Shown here: in pieces, positions 8,300 through 15,687 of the stretch
How positions within the stretch are numbered: the stretch's first letter is position 1
Layout of the letters: each line of letters begins with the position of its first letter
Source: an uncultured Porphyromonadaceae bacterium
GTDB taxonomy: Bacteria > Bacteroidota > Bacteroidia > Bacteroidales > Muribaculaceae
Direction of reading: 5' to 3'
Assembly (NCBI GenBank): GCA_947177575.1
Contig: CAMWVA010000004.1
Location: 1-56,202, forward strand
Length of the DNA: 56,202 bases
Translations under genes and position numbers: made by a program
Notes under the pieces: model-generated
Seen by the model: the letters and a program-made list of their open reading frames with translations, nothing else
The model's database searches: none
What the model was told of the DNA's origin: nothing

Positions 8300-9847
8300 T
8301 TATACTTTTTCTATAATCCAGCTATCGAGTCCACGTGCCGAGTCACTGAAATTTGCGCCGATAAGATAAAGCTGACGTTTATTAAGTGCATAACGTCCTG
8401 AATAATCACGGCTATATATCTGAGTTATAGCTTCTTCAGCACTTTTATTGTATTTAAATTCAAAAATATAGATATAGGCAGATGTAATGATTTCGAGATC
8501 AGTACGTCCGTTGTTGGTGTGGCGTTCCATCTGTACCTCTGAACCAGCAAGAGTGAAAATCAGGTAAATCAAGTTCTGATATAGTTTTTCACTGTGCTGT
8601 TCATAAGGTATATCTTTTATCATTGTCTGTAACCCTTTCATAAAGGCGTCAATATCACCTGTATACAAATCTCGATAAAATTGTACGATGCTGAAAGACG
8701 TATCTGCTTTATCTGCTGACGATAGATAAAAAGGTAGAAGTGCCTGAGCGAAGCCTGTTTCCACTTCATAATTAGGAAAGTGAAGTTCAATCAGACGTCC
8801 TTCTGTACTTTTTATAGTCAGATATCCGGTCTGAAACAACAGAGGAACAGGATTAGATGAGTCAAAACCCACCGATACGAGATCAGAACGATTTACCCAT
8901 TGACTATTCAAGGAAGGCAAATCTATACGACTGTCACGTACACGCTTAGCAAAAAAAGTAGGAGTACCTGTCTGAAACCAGTAAAAATCCAACTCACGTC
9001 TTTTCAGTGTACTCAGTACACTGAAAGGATTATACAGACGACTACCTTTGGGTGTGAACTGATAACCATCGTAATATTTGCGCATGGTCAGCAGAGCATT
9101 TTCATAACTCATTCCGTTTTCTTCCGCGAGCAACTGTATTCCCTGTTTAAAATTATCGGTTAGTTCTTTTTCAGTCCAACCACATACTTCAGCAAAATCA
9201 TTTGACATAGATATGTCATCAAGATTATTGAGATCGGAAAATACACTTACCTTATTAAAGCGTGCCACTCCTGTAAGTATAGCAAAACAGATGTACATGT
9301 CCATACTTTTAAGTACACCGAAAAAACCTTTCAGAGTAGCCTGATTTTTTATAAAAAGTTTCGGATTGTCTTCTATAGCTAATAACGGTTTGTCGTATTC
9401 GTCTACAAGAATAGCCACCTGCCGACCCGTACGTTCATATATTCTTTGTATGAGTTGTTCAAATCTAACTGACAGGAAAGGGTATGGTTCACTTATACCA
9501 TACTGTTTTTCGTAGAAAGACAGTATACTGTCAAGGCGTTTATCAAGTCCGTCTTCCAAAGTATAATTGGAAGTATTAAGGTCTATATGTATGACAGGTC
9601 GCGGTGTCCAGTCTACATTCATACTATCAAGTGCAAGCCCATCAAACAGTTCACGCCTACCCTCAAAATAAGCACGTAAAGTGGAAAGTAACAGACTTTT
9701 TCCGAAGCGCCGAGGCCGGGAAAGAAAATAATATTTACCCTGCAGTGTAAGACGCGCTACATATTCTGTCTTATCAACATAAGTGTAACCACCTTCAATG
9801 ATTTCGGAAAAAGTCTGTATTCCGACCGGATATTTCGGTATTGTCAT
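8300..9847 (-). CDS. AAA-ATPase-like protein with C-terminal PD-(D/E)XK domain (copy 2)
   Basis: Protein of 515 residues, the same architecture as the convergent gene at 6669. It has YVDKTEYV, Walker A variant RPRRFGKSLL (about 45-54), ILVDEYDKPL (about 141-150), and a nuclease core NGRTDLEI followed by YIFEFKYNKSAEEAI near residue 440. By eye roughly half of the N-terminal residues agree with copy 1, so these are old paralogues rather than a recent duplication. All key residues are intact, so both copies look functional. A weak -7 (TAACTTTA on the minus strand, 9881-9888) precedes it. What the pair does is not known. Confidence 0.85.
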   Translation of the reverse strand: MTIPKYPVGIQTFSEIIEGGYTYVDKTEYVARLTLQGKYYFLSRPRRFGKSLLLSTLRAYFEGRRELFDGLALDSMNVDWTPRPVIHIDLNTSNYTLEDGLDKRLDSILSFYEKQYGISEPYPFLSVRFEQLIQRIYERTGRQVAILVDEYDKPLLAIEDNPKLFIKNQATLKGFFGVLKSMDMYICFAILTGVARFNKVSVFSDLNNLDDISMSNDFAEVCGWTEKELTDNFKQGIQLLAEENGMSYENALLTMRKYYDGYQFTPKGSRLYNPFSVLSTLKRRELDFYWFQTGTPTFFAKRVRDSRIDLPSLNSQWVNRSDLVSVGFDSSNPVPLLFQTGYLTIKSTEGRLIELHFPNYEVETGFAQALLPFYLSSADKADTSFSIVQFYRDLYTGDIDAFMKGLQTMIKDIPYEQHSEKLYQNLIYLIFTLAGSEVQMERHTNNGRTDLEIITSAYIYIFEFKYNKSAEEAITQIYSRDYSGRYALNKRQLYLIGANFSDSARGLDSWIIEKV

Positions 9848-10233
9848 AACTCATTACAGCCCATTTGAGAGGCCAGGGCATAAAGTTAATGGTTTGTAAC
9901 AATATATACAACCAACTATAGTATTTTATAATATACATTTTAGCAGAGAGAATCCTATCGCTGTATTTCTTTCGTCAATAGAAATTGAATCATCTTGAAA
10001 TTTGGTGAAAAAGCGTTTCGGATTACTGAAAATGTTTGTAGGATTTGTGAAGCAGGTTATGAGCTTCGCCGTACAGAAAGCGTCTTGCCGACTGCTACAC
10101 GTCGAGATGATTGCATCTTTATAATGTTTACATTGATATGGTCATTGCTTTCCTTCGAAATCATATAGCTTTTGATAATGCAGAACATATTATTTTTCTT
10201 GGGTGGTTAGGCGGATTTAGTTAAATTTGCGCT
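9848..10233. other. 386-bp intergenic region with an orphan 60-codon frame
   Basis: Holds a weak leftward -7 at 9881-9888 and the HAD gene promoter at 10198-10229. On the plus strand, 9989-10168 is an uninterrupted 60-codon stretch ending in TAG without an evident start. Its translation (for example RITENVCRICEAGYELRRTE, then SVLPTATRRDD) looks more protein-like than chance. I do not recognise it; it could be the tail of a decayed gene or random. Confidence 0.35.
10198..10229 (+). promoter_or_regulatory. Promoter of the HAD hydrolase gene, likely leaderless
   Basis: CTTG at 10198-10201, a 20-bp spacer and TAAATTTG at 10222-10229. The start codon begins at 10234, only 4 bases after the -7 box, about where transcription should begin, so the mRNA is probably leaderless. 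Confidence 0.6.
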
Positions 10234-10890
10234 ATGGATACAGTGATATTTGATTTTGACGGTACATTAGCTGATACACGTGAGAGTATTATAACCACAA
10301 TGACAGAGACTATGCGTGTTTTAGGACGTCCTGAAGCAGACGCAGATGTGATGACTGCATTGATAGGATTGCCTTTAAAAGAAGGTATACGCCGAGCCGC
10401 AGGAATTGAGGACGAAAAAGCACTTGATGATGCTGTCGCGCTTTATCGCAAGATATATCAAGATATGGCACCCCATTCTATAAAGCTTTATCCCGGTGTA
10501 AAGGAAACGTTAGAGAATCTTGTAGCTAACGGTTACAGGCTTGCTGTGGCTACCAGCCGAGGTAAGGAGTCGCTCAAACAAATGCTTGAGGTAACAGGAA
10601 TAGCACATCTGTTTACTGTATTGAAAGCTGATGAAGATGTAATAAATAAGAAACCCGCACCGGATATGGTACGGGATATATTGTATGAGCTTGACTGCTG
10701 GCCGGCTGAGGCTATGATGGTGGGTGATACTACATTTGATATAATGATGGGTAAAGGTGCCGGTGTGAGGTCGTGTGGTGTCACATACGGTAATCACAAT
10801 CGCTTTCAGCTTATAGAAGCCGGAGCTGACTATGTAGTTGATTCCATTACTGAAATTATACCGCTGATGTCAACTCCTCCAAGGCTTTAA
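10234..10890 (+). CDS. HAD-superfamily phosphatase, phosphoglycolate-phosphatase-like
   Basis: Protein of 218 residues. The HAD motif I is VIFDFDGTLADT (nucleophile and acid/base Asp, residues 6-8), and the cap region follows. Motif II falls in LAVATSRGKES, motif III at KKPAPDM, and motif IV at MMVGDTTFDIMMG. The layout matches the Gph/PgmB/PpaX branch, small cytosolic phosphatases acting on phosphoglycolate, sugar phosphates or pyrophosphate; the exact substrate cannot be read off. Its last 4 bases overlap the end of the convergent GH53 gene. The ATG nearly touches the -7 box. Confidence 0.85.
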   Translation: MDTVIFDFDGTLADTRESIITTMTETMRVLGRPEADADVMTALIGLPLKEGIRRAAGIEDEKALDDAVALYRKIYQDMAPHSIKLYPGVKETLENLVANGYRLAVATSRGKESLKQMLEVTGIAHLFTVLKADEDVINKKPAPDMVRDILYELDCWPAEAMMVGDTTFDIMMGKGAGVRSCGVTYGNHNRFQLIEAGADYVVDSITEIIPLMSTPPRL

Positions 10891-12140
10891 GGTATAAGTA
10901 TCTTACCTCTACGATTTATGTAAAGTCCCGGTAGACTCGGATGTGTGACCGGTCGCCCCATAAGATCAAACCATTGATTATCGTTACTATCAGTATTTAT
11001 AAGCTCCACACCGTTGTCTTTATCGGCAAAACTGCATATTGTCGTAAGAGCCGAACATGCATGTCCGGTAGTGCTATCGAACAGCGGTGCGTTATACCAG
11101 CCTGAGAGTGATGTGCCGTAAGCGTTGTATTCAAGCCACCACCAAAATAGACCTGTAACCGATGTATGCTCTCTGAGCATATTGACAAGGTCACGAGCAA
11201 ATTGATTTTGGCCTTCATCGGAGTAAGCATAATCTACTTTCTGATTAGTGCCCGGTACTTCCCATTTATATGAATAACCGGTCTCAACTACCATAATCTG
11301 TTTATCAGTGAAATTCTGTTCGAGGTCTTCGATAGCACGCTTAAGCGATGACAGCGGCCCGTGAAAATAGGGATAATAGCTAAGACCAATTATGTCGTAG
11401 TCAATACCAAGACGTTGCATCCAATCATAAAAATTACGCTGAACGTCCGGAGTGGCCACACGTTCAGTGTGTAGTACTATGCCTGCATCTGGACATACTT
11501 CGCGACAAGCTTTTATGGCATGACTGAGCAAGTCGCCGAGACGATGCCAGTTAGTATCCGAACCCATAAATGTTTTCTTCAGTTCCTTGTCAGGTGTACC
11601 GACAGGTCCCCAAAGCATTCCATAACTTATTTCGTTACCGGGCTGAATAAAGTCAGGCTGTGCACCGGCCTCGGTAAGGGTCAAGAGAACATCACGCGTA
11701 TATTCATACAGAGTTTGCGCCAAAGCCGTGTCATCGAGTTTAGCCCAGTCGGCCGGAGTCCATTGAGCGCCCGGGTCAGCCCACGTGTCAGAATAGTGAA
11801 AGTCAAGCATAAGTGCAAAGCCTTGCTGCTTGAGACGCTGGCACAATGGTAAAATATATTCAAGAGACTGACACGCGTTAGCATCAGCACCCTGACCCTT
11901 ATAATGGTCCGGATCAACGAACAGACGTACCCGCATCGCGTTCATACCCTGCTCATATAACCAGGGTAACAATTCAGATACAGGTGTACCATCGTGAGTC
12001 TTATATTGCGCACCTGCTTCTTCATACTCAGGCAACAATGATATATCTCCACCTACATATCTATCGGCAGCATAAGTAGGCATAATACCTATCAGCATCA
12101 ACGGACACAGAACAAAGTATAAACATTTGATAATTTTCAT
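10887..12140 (-). CDS. GH53 endo-beta-1,4-galactanase, secreted
   Basis: Protein of 417 residues with a signal peptide (about 1-25, ending TYAA). The body is a GH53 TIM barrel: the acid/base Glu is in QPGNEISYG (E170) and the nucleophile in MVVETGYSY (E286). Family members cut beta-1,4-galactan side chains of pectin (type I arabinogalactan). The last ~30 residues (WFDLMGRPVTHPSLPGLYIN) match the tail seen on three other secreted proteins in this window and may be a sorting signal. Unusually, no SusC/SusD pair is adjacent; the gene instead follows hipBA by 26 bp on the same strand. Confidence 0.9.
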   Translation of the reverse strand: MKIIKCLYFVLCPLMLIGIMPTYAADRYVGGDISLLPEYEEAGAQYKTHDGTPVSELLPWLYEQGMNAMRVRLFVDPDHYKGQGADANACQSLEYILPLCQRLKQQGFALMLDFHYSDTWADPGAQWTPADWAKLDDTALAQTLYEYTRDVLLTLTEAGAQPDFIQPGNEISYGMLWGPVGTPDKELKKTFMGSDTNWHRLGDLLSHAIKACREVCPDAGIVLHTERVATPDVQRNFYDWMQRLGIDYDIIGLSYYPYFHGPLSSLKRAIEDLEQNFTDKQIMVVETGYSYKWEVPGTNQKVDYAYSDEGQNQFARDLVNMLREHTSVTGLFWWWLEYNAYGTSLSGWYNAPLFDSTTGHACSALTTICSFADKDNGVELINTDSNDNQWFDLMGRPVTHPSLPGLYINRRGKILIP

Positions 12141-12166
12141 GATACAAATTATTTCATATTAAAAGT

Positions 12167-13282
12167 TTAATAGGAACATCGCAGTTCGGTACAATTGTCA
12201 CTTACCTGTTCTATGATTTCACGGCACTTTTTTTCACTTATTTTAATCTTAGTTCCTACAGCTATGAAATCAGAAAGTGTCGGAGTACCTGTACCGTTAA
12301 CTGAGGTAGCATGCTGACCATTATAGCCTTCTGTACATAATGTCAGGTCGTAGGCAGGAGCAAGACGCCATCGCCACTTACCTGTAGAATTACGTTCAAC
12401 TAAAAAACTGAAATTCTTACAATGGTCATCTTTGTTGTCAGTGACATAATTGAATATCATACGACGGAACATTTCCTCTACATCGTTTGGGTTTTGAGTC
12501 AGATAGCCAGTTAGCGCAAGTAGATTGCTATAATCAAGTATCGGGGTAGCCAACGATACATTAAGCAGGCCTCCGGCTGTAGCTACATGCAGGCGACATC
12601 CGTCAGAGGCGATATCAAATCTACGGCAAGCAAAAAACCTGTCATTGACAAGTCTGAAATCAGGCACATCAATCCCACATTTCCGAGCTATTTCATTATA
12701 GCGGTATTCCTGTTGCCCAATGTCTTGTGGGTCGTATATATGACGAAACTTTATAAGCCAATGACCTTCAGCATCTGAGAAAATGGCTTTAGGACGTGCT
12801 CCTCCGCTGTTACCACTATTAGAAAGTAATAACTCCACATCATAGTCTTGTTTCTCTTTCAGTACTTCTAATGCTTTGGCCTGAAGTAAATCAAAATTAT
12901 CTGTCTCTTTACCGATGATAATATTTGTTTCAGGTCGATAGGTCAAGGCACCCATGCCATTTTCTCCTACTATACTGAGAAGGTCAAGAACAGACAGAGT
13001 AGTATCATCAATACCTTCGTGCATAAGAGCTTTATGCAACAGATAACGTCCGTAACCGTCGGGCAGACTATCTTCAAAGATTCCGAAACTGCCATTAAAA
13101 GGAGTAGGTTTGGCAATGAATAAACCAGCTTTCAGTGGAAGTTCGAGTGGCGATATACTGAAACCTTTCCCGATCCATTGTGCATCGTATTCAAATGTGC
13201 ATAAACGGTTATCGGGAGTCAGAGAAAGAATACCTACCTGACGGTTATGGAATAGCACATGGAGACGGTTGATCTTTTTCAT
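12167..13282 (-). CDS. hipA: HipA-family serine/threonine kinase (toxin)
   Basis: Protein of 371 residues. The N-terminal subdomain (1-115) contains the usual SPLELPL and FGIFEDSLPDGYGRYLL segments. The mobile phosphate loop is at 154-165 (SNSGNSGGARPK). The kinase core has D285-x4-N290 (DDHCKNFSFL, catalytic Asp and metal-binding Asn) and a metal Asp in PAYDLT (D312). These residues correspond to those of E. coli HipA, which phosphorylates glutamyl-tRNA synthetase and halts translation. All are intact, so the toxin is probably active. It overlaps the hipB-like antitoxin by 4 bp, the normal antitoxin-first arrangement. Confidence 0.9.
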   Translation of the reverse strand: MKKINRLHVLFHNRQVGILSLTPDNRLCTFEYDAQWIGKGFSISPLELPLKAGLFIAKPTPFNGSFGIFEDSLPDGYGRYLLHKALMHEGIDDTTLSVLDLLSIVGENGMGALTYRPETNIIIGKETDNFDLLQAKALEVLKEKQDYDVELLLSNSGNSGGARPKAIFSDAEGHWLIKFRHIYDPQDIGQQEYRYNEIARKCGIDVPDFRLVNDRFFACRRFDIASDGCRLHVATAGGLLNVSLATPILDYSNLLALTGYLTQNPNDVEEMFRRMIFNYVTDNKDDHCKNFSFLVERNSTGKWRWRLAPAYDLTLCTEGYNGQHATSVNGTGTPTLSDFIAVGTKIKISEKKCREIIEQVSDNCTELRCSY

Positions 13283-13623
13283 TTCTTTCTGTGATAAGCT
13301 TTTTTCTTACCCATATTTTTACGTATCTGAGTAAGTTCCTCCATGGTCGAATATTTTGGAGCAGAAAATATGTTTCTGATTTCTGTTACGTAGCCGAGGG
13401 CTGTCGCCAACAGAATTAGATTTCTGAGTGAGATGAGAGCTTTCTGTTCAAAGCGTGAGATATTGGCTAAAGCCACGCCTGACTGTCGGGCTATCATTTC
13501 GCGAGTAAGACCTTTCTCGATACGGCGTTTACGGAAGTCATCGGCTATCTGCCGGGATACTTCATCACAATCGGGAGGCATATAGCTTTCCAATAAAGCT
13601 AACATATTATCTGTATTGTTCAT
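13279..13623 (-). CDS. hipB: HipB-like XRE-family antitoxin
   Basis: Protein of 114 residues from the ATG at 13623; ATGs at 13635 and 13644 also exist, but 13644 is only ~7 nt from the predicted transcription start. An XRE HTH occupies about residues 28-80 (IEKGLTREMIARQSGVALAN, then ISRFEQ). The C-terminus is basic (MGKKKAYHRKK). It should bind HipA and repress its own promoter. Translation is coupled to hipA through a 4-bp overlap. Confidence 0.85.
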   Translation of the reverse strand: MNNTDNMLALLESYMPPDCDEVSRQIADDFRKRRIEKGLTREMIARQSGVALANISRFEQKALISLRNLILLATALGYVTEIRNIFSAPKYSTMEELTQIRKNMGKKKAYHRKK

Positions 13624-13657
13624 ATTAGGTACCATACAGCTCAAATATTATCAGCTA

Positions 13658-13689
13658 CAAAAATAAGGATAATTTATGATATTATCAAA
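13658..13689 (-). promoter_or_regulatory. hipBA promoter
   Basis: On the minus strand TATTTTTG (13658-13665) is preceded by TTTG (13686-13689) with exactly 20 bp between them, a full consensus match. Predicted start near 13651. Confidence 0.65.
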
Positions 13690-13718
13690 CCAGATTTATT
13701 ATTTTGGGAATAATTTTA

Positions 13719-13726
13719 TAAATTTG
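13719..13726 (+). promoter_or_regulatory. -7 box of dtd
   Basis: TAAATTTG matches TAnnTTTG; the -33 region 20 bp upstream reads TTTA. Predicted leader about 23 nt. Confidence 0.5.
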
Positions 13727-13753
13727 CGCCTGTAATATTAAATATCTGATTTC

Positions 13754-14206
13754 ATGCGATTAGTAATTCAACGCGTGAGTGAAGCTTCGGTATCAATAGA
13801 CGGAAAGCTATACAGCGCGATAGAGAGAGGACTGATGATTCTTGTAGGCGTGGCTGAAGGTGATACCGCCGCCGATGCCGAATGGTTGGCAGCCAAAACA
13901 GCAGCAATGCGGATATTTCCCGATGACAAAGGTGTGATGAACCGTTCTCTGATTGATATAGATGGTGAAGCTCTTGCCGTAAGTCAATTCACATTGACAG
14001 CTTCAACAAAGAAAGGGAACCGTCCGAGCTATATACATGCGGCCGGACACGATGTGGCCATACCGCTCTATGAACTTTACTGCGAACAACTCGCAAAACT
14101 GTTGGACCATGAGGTAAAACGCGGAGTATTCGGAGCTGATATGCAGGTAAGTCTGATAAATGACGGCCCGGTAACGATTATTATTGACTCACGTCTACGC
14201 GAATGA
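13754..14206 (+). CDS. dtd: D-aminoacyl-tRNA deacylase
   Basis: Protein of 150 residues, the usual length for DTD. It removes D-amino acids (and glycine from tRNA-Ala) mischarged onto tRNA, in the cytosol. The SQxxT motif is VSQFTLTA (about 76-83), and the Gly-cisPro motif is NDGPVTIII (about 137-145), the two signatures that form the active site across the dimer. It starts [17 protein letters not shown] as typical family members do. Stands alone between hipBA and the Rpn-type nuclease. Confidence 0.95.
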   Translation: MRLVIQRVSEASVSIDGKLYSAIERGLMILVGVAEGDTAADAEWLAAKTAAMRIFPDDKGVMNRSLIDIDGEALAVSQFTLTASTKKGNRPSYIHAAGHDVAIPLYELYCEQLAKLLDHEVKRGVFGADMQVSLINDGPVTIIIDSRLRE

Positions 14207-14240
14207 TTTGTTGATAAGTATTAAGTAAAATCTGTTCAGT

Positions 14241-14272
14241 TTTGTATTTCCTTCAGATTTATATTAACTTTG
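14241..14272 (+). promoter_or_regulatory. Promoter of the Rpn-type nuclease gene
   Basis: TTTG at 14241-14244, 20-bp spacer, TAACTTTG at 14265-14272: a complete consensus promoter 25 bp before the start codon. Confidence 0.65.
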
Positions 14273-14297
14273 CATAAACGAGAATTATTCACAAATT

Positions 14298-15182
14298 ATG
14301 CCACGATACATAGACCCGTTTATTGACTTTGGATTCAAATATATCTTTGGCCGTGAAGAATCAAAGCCTTTGCTTATGGATTTTCTTAATGAATTGCTGA
14401 GGGAAGAGCCGGGATTTGTACCGATAGTGAAGATTGATTTTCTCGACAAAGAGAAGATTCGTAGCGGACGTAAAACACGCGGTGTTATATATGATATTCA
14501 CTGCGAATGTTCCAACGGACGTCGTTTCACGGTAGAGATGCAGAATCAGCCACAACCTTATTTCTTTGACCGTATTATCTATTATGCGGCTAAAGGTATA
14601 GTAGATCAGGGTATGGCAGGTAAAGATTGGAAATATTCTTATTTACCCGTTTACTGCATATCATTCATGAAATTCGTTATGGAGGGGTATGAGAACCGGT
14701 TTCGTATTGAAGCTGCTTTATGTGACCTTGAGACACGAGAACCATTTTCCGATAAACTACGTTTTATATTCCTCCAGACTCCTGTTTTCGGAAAGACATA
14801 TCCTGAGGAGTGTAATACAGCATTCGAACGCTGGATGTATAACATTATAAATCTATCAGAAATGGATACAGTAGCATTCATGGACCAAAACAGTGTATTT
14901 AAGAGCCTTGATAGTATGGCCTCTTATGCTATGCTGAGTGAACAGGACCGCAGAGCATACGATGCCGATGTGAAAGCATATCGGGATCTACGTGGTCAGA
15001 TTGAGTATGCCGAGACAAAGGGAAAAGAGAAAGGAAGAGTTGAGGGAAGAGCTGAAGGAAGAGCTGAGGAAAAGGCTGAGATTATCAAAGAACTTTGGCA
15101 ACAAGGCATGGGACTTGATTTTATAGCCGGAGTAGCTAAGATAACTGTAAATAAGGTAAAGGAAATTTTAAACATAGATTAG
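14298..15182 (+). CDS. Rpn/PD-(D/E)XK nuclease-family transposase-like protein
   Basis: Protein of 294 residues. It starts with the family signature PRYIDPFIDFGFKYIFG. The nuclease core is in VIYDIHCECSNGRRFTVEMQ (about residues 62-81), with the Asp, Glu and Gln expected of the D..ExQ variant; the fold continues in YAAKGIVDQGMAG. Rpn proteins promote RecA-independent recombination in E. coli; relatives in Bacteroidales are often labelled PD-(D/E)XK family transposase though most do not transpose. The C-terminus is a charged segment of short repeats (KGKEKGRVEGRAEGRAEEKA) followed by an HTH-like end (FIAGVAKITVNKVKEIL). Confidence 0.8.
   Translation: MPRYIDPFIDFGFKYIFGREESKPLLMDFLNELLREEPGFVPIVKIDFLDKEKIRSGRKTRGVIYDIHCECSNGRRFTVEMQNQPQPYFFDRIIYYAAKGIVDQGMAGKDWKYSYLPVYCISFMKFVMEGYENRFRIEAALCDLETREPFSDKLRFIFLQTPVFGKTYPEECNTAFERWMYNIINLSEMDTVAFMDQNSVFKSLDSMASYAMLSEQDRRAYDADVKAYRDLRGQIEYAETKGKEKGRVEGRAEGRAEEKAEIIKELWQQGMGLDFIAGVAKITVNKVKEILNID
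15022..15081 (+). repeat. Purine-rich in-frame 12-bp repeats in the Rpn-type gene
   Basis: A GGAAGAGCTGAA-like 12-bp unit is repeated several times within the gene. It encodes the KGRVEGRAEGRAE stretch. Being in frame, copy-number change would lengthen or shorten a charged linker without a frameshift. Confidence 0.6.
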
Positions 15183-15227
15183 CCTTTTCTTTTATCATAT
15201 TGTATAGATGTCAGAAAATGAATCGGA

Positions 15228-15269
15228 AAGTCACCGATAAAGCAGGTAAAATCGCTTTATCGGTGACTT
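15228..15269 (+). terminator. Strong hairpin after the Rpn-type gene
   Basis: AAGTCACCGATAAAGC (15228-15243) pairs perfectly with 15254-15269 across a 10-nt loop. No U tract follows, so it may be a non-canonical terminator or an RNA-stabilising element. Confidence 0.5.
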
Positions 15270-15667
15270 GACTGAGCGCTATAATAATCACAACACAATA
15301 GACAATAAATTTTTTATCTCTGTAGCTGTTACATTTTAACTGTTAAATCGTATCTATAATATAACGACACTGAGAACAGATAGTCTGACATCTTATTACG
15401 TAATTAATACTACGAACAACATACAATCATACGCCTTAGCCTTTAGAGTATTGTGGTCACTCTACCACAACAGGTTGAAAAATGTCTAACTTAACTCTAA
15501 GCAAGGTAAATCACAACGGTATTATTAACATTTTCTCATGCAAGAACGGAAGCTTCCAGCAGTGATGCAAGAGGCTTCCCATTATTTTATATTCACTTTT
15601 GTAAATAAATAGTCTATGTACTCTTAAATACTTGTATTAATATATCTTCTAACAGGTAATTTATCAG

Positions 15668-15675
15668 TAATTTTG
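15668..15675 (+). promoter_or_regulatory. -7 box of the TPR sensor gene
   Basis: TAATTTTG matches TAnnTTTG and lies 12 bp before the start codon; no -33 match at the usual distance. Confidence 0.45.
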
Positions 15676-15687
15676 CAGTAAACCCAA

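Larger units (their letters stand above)
15183..15687. other. 505-bp noncoding region
   Basis: Begins with a 16-bp perfect hairpin (15228-15269). Further on are a small hairpin TTGTGG/CCACAA (about 15451-15470), an imperfect one around GGAAGC/GCTTCC (about 15548-15580), and the promoter of the TPR sensor at 15668. No ORF of protein character on either strand. It is long enough for a small RNA or a regulatory region, but nothing proves either. Confidence 0.5.
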
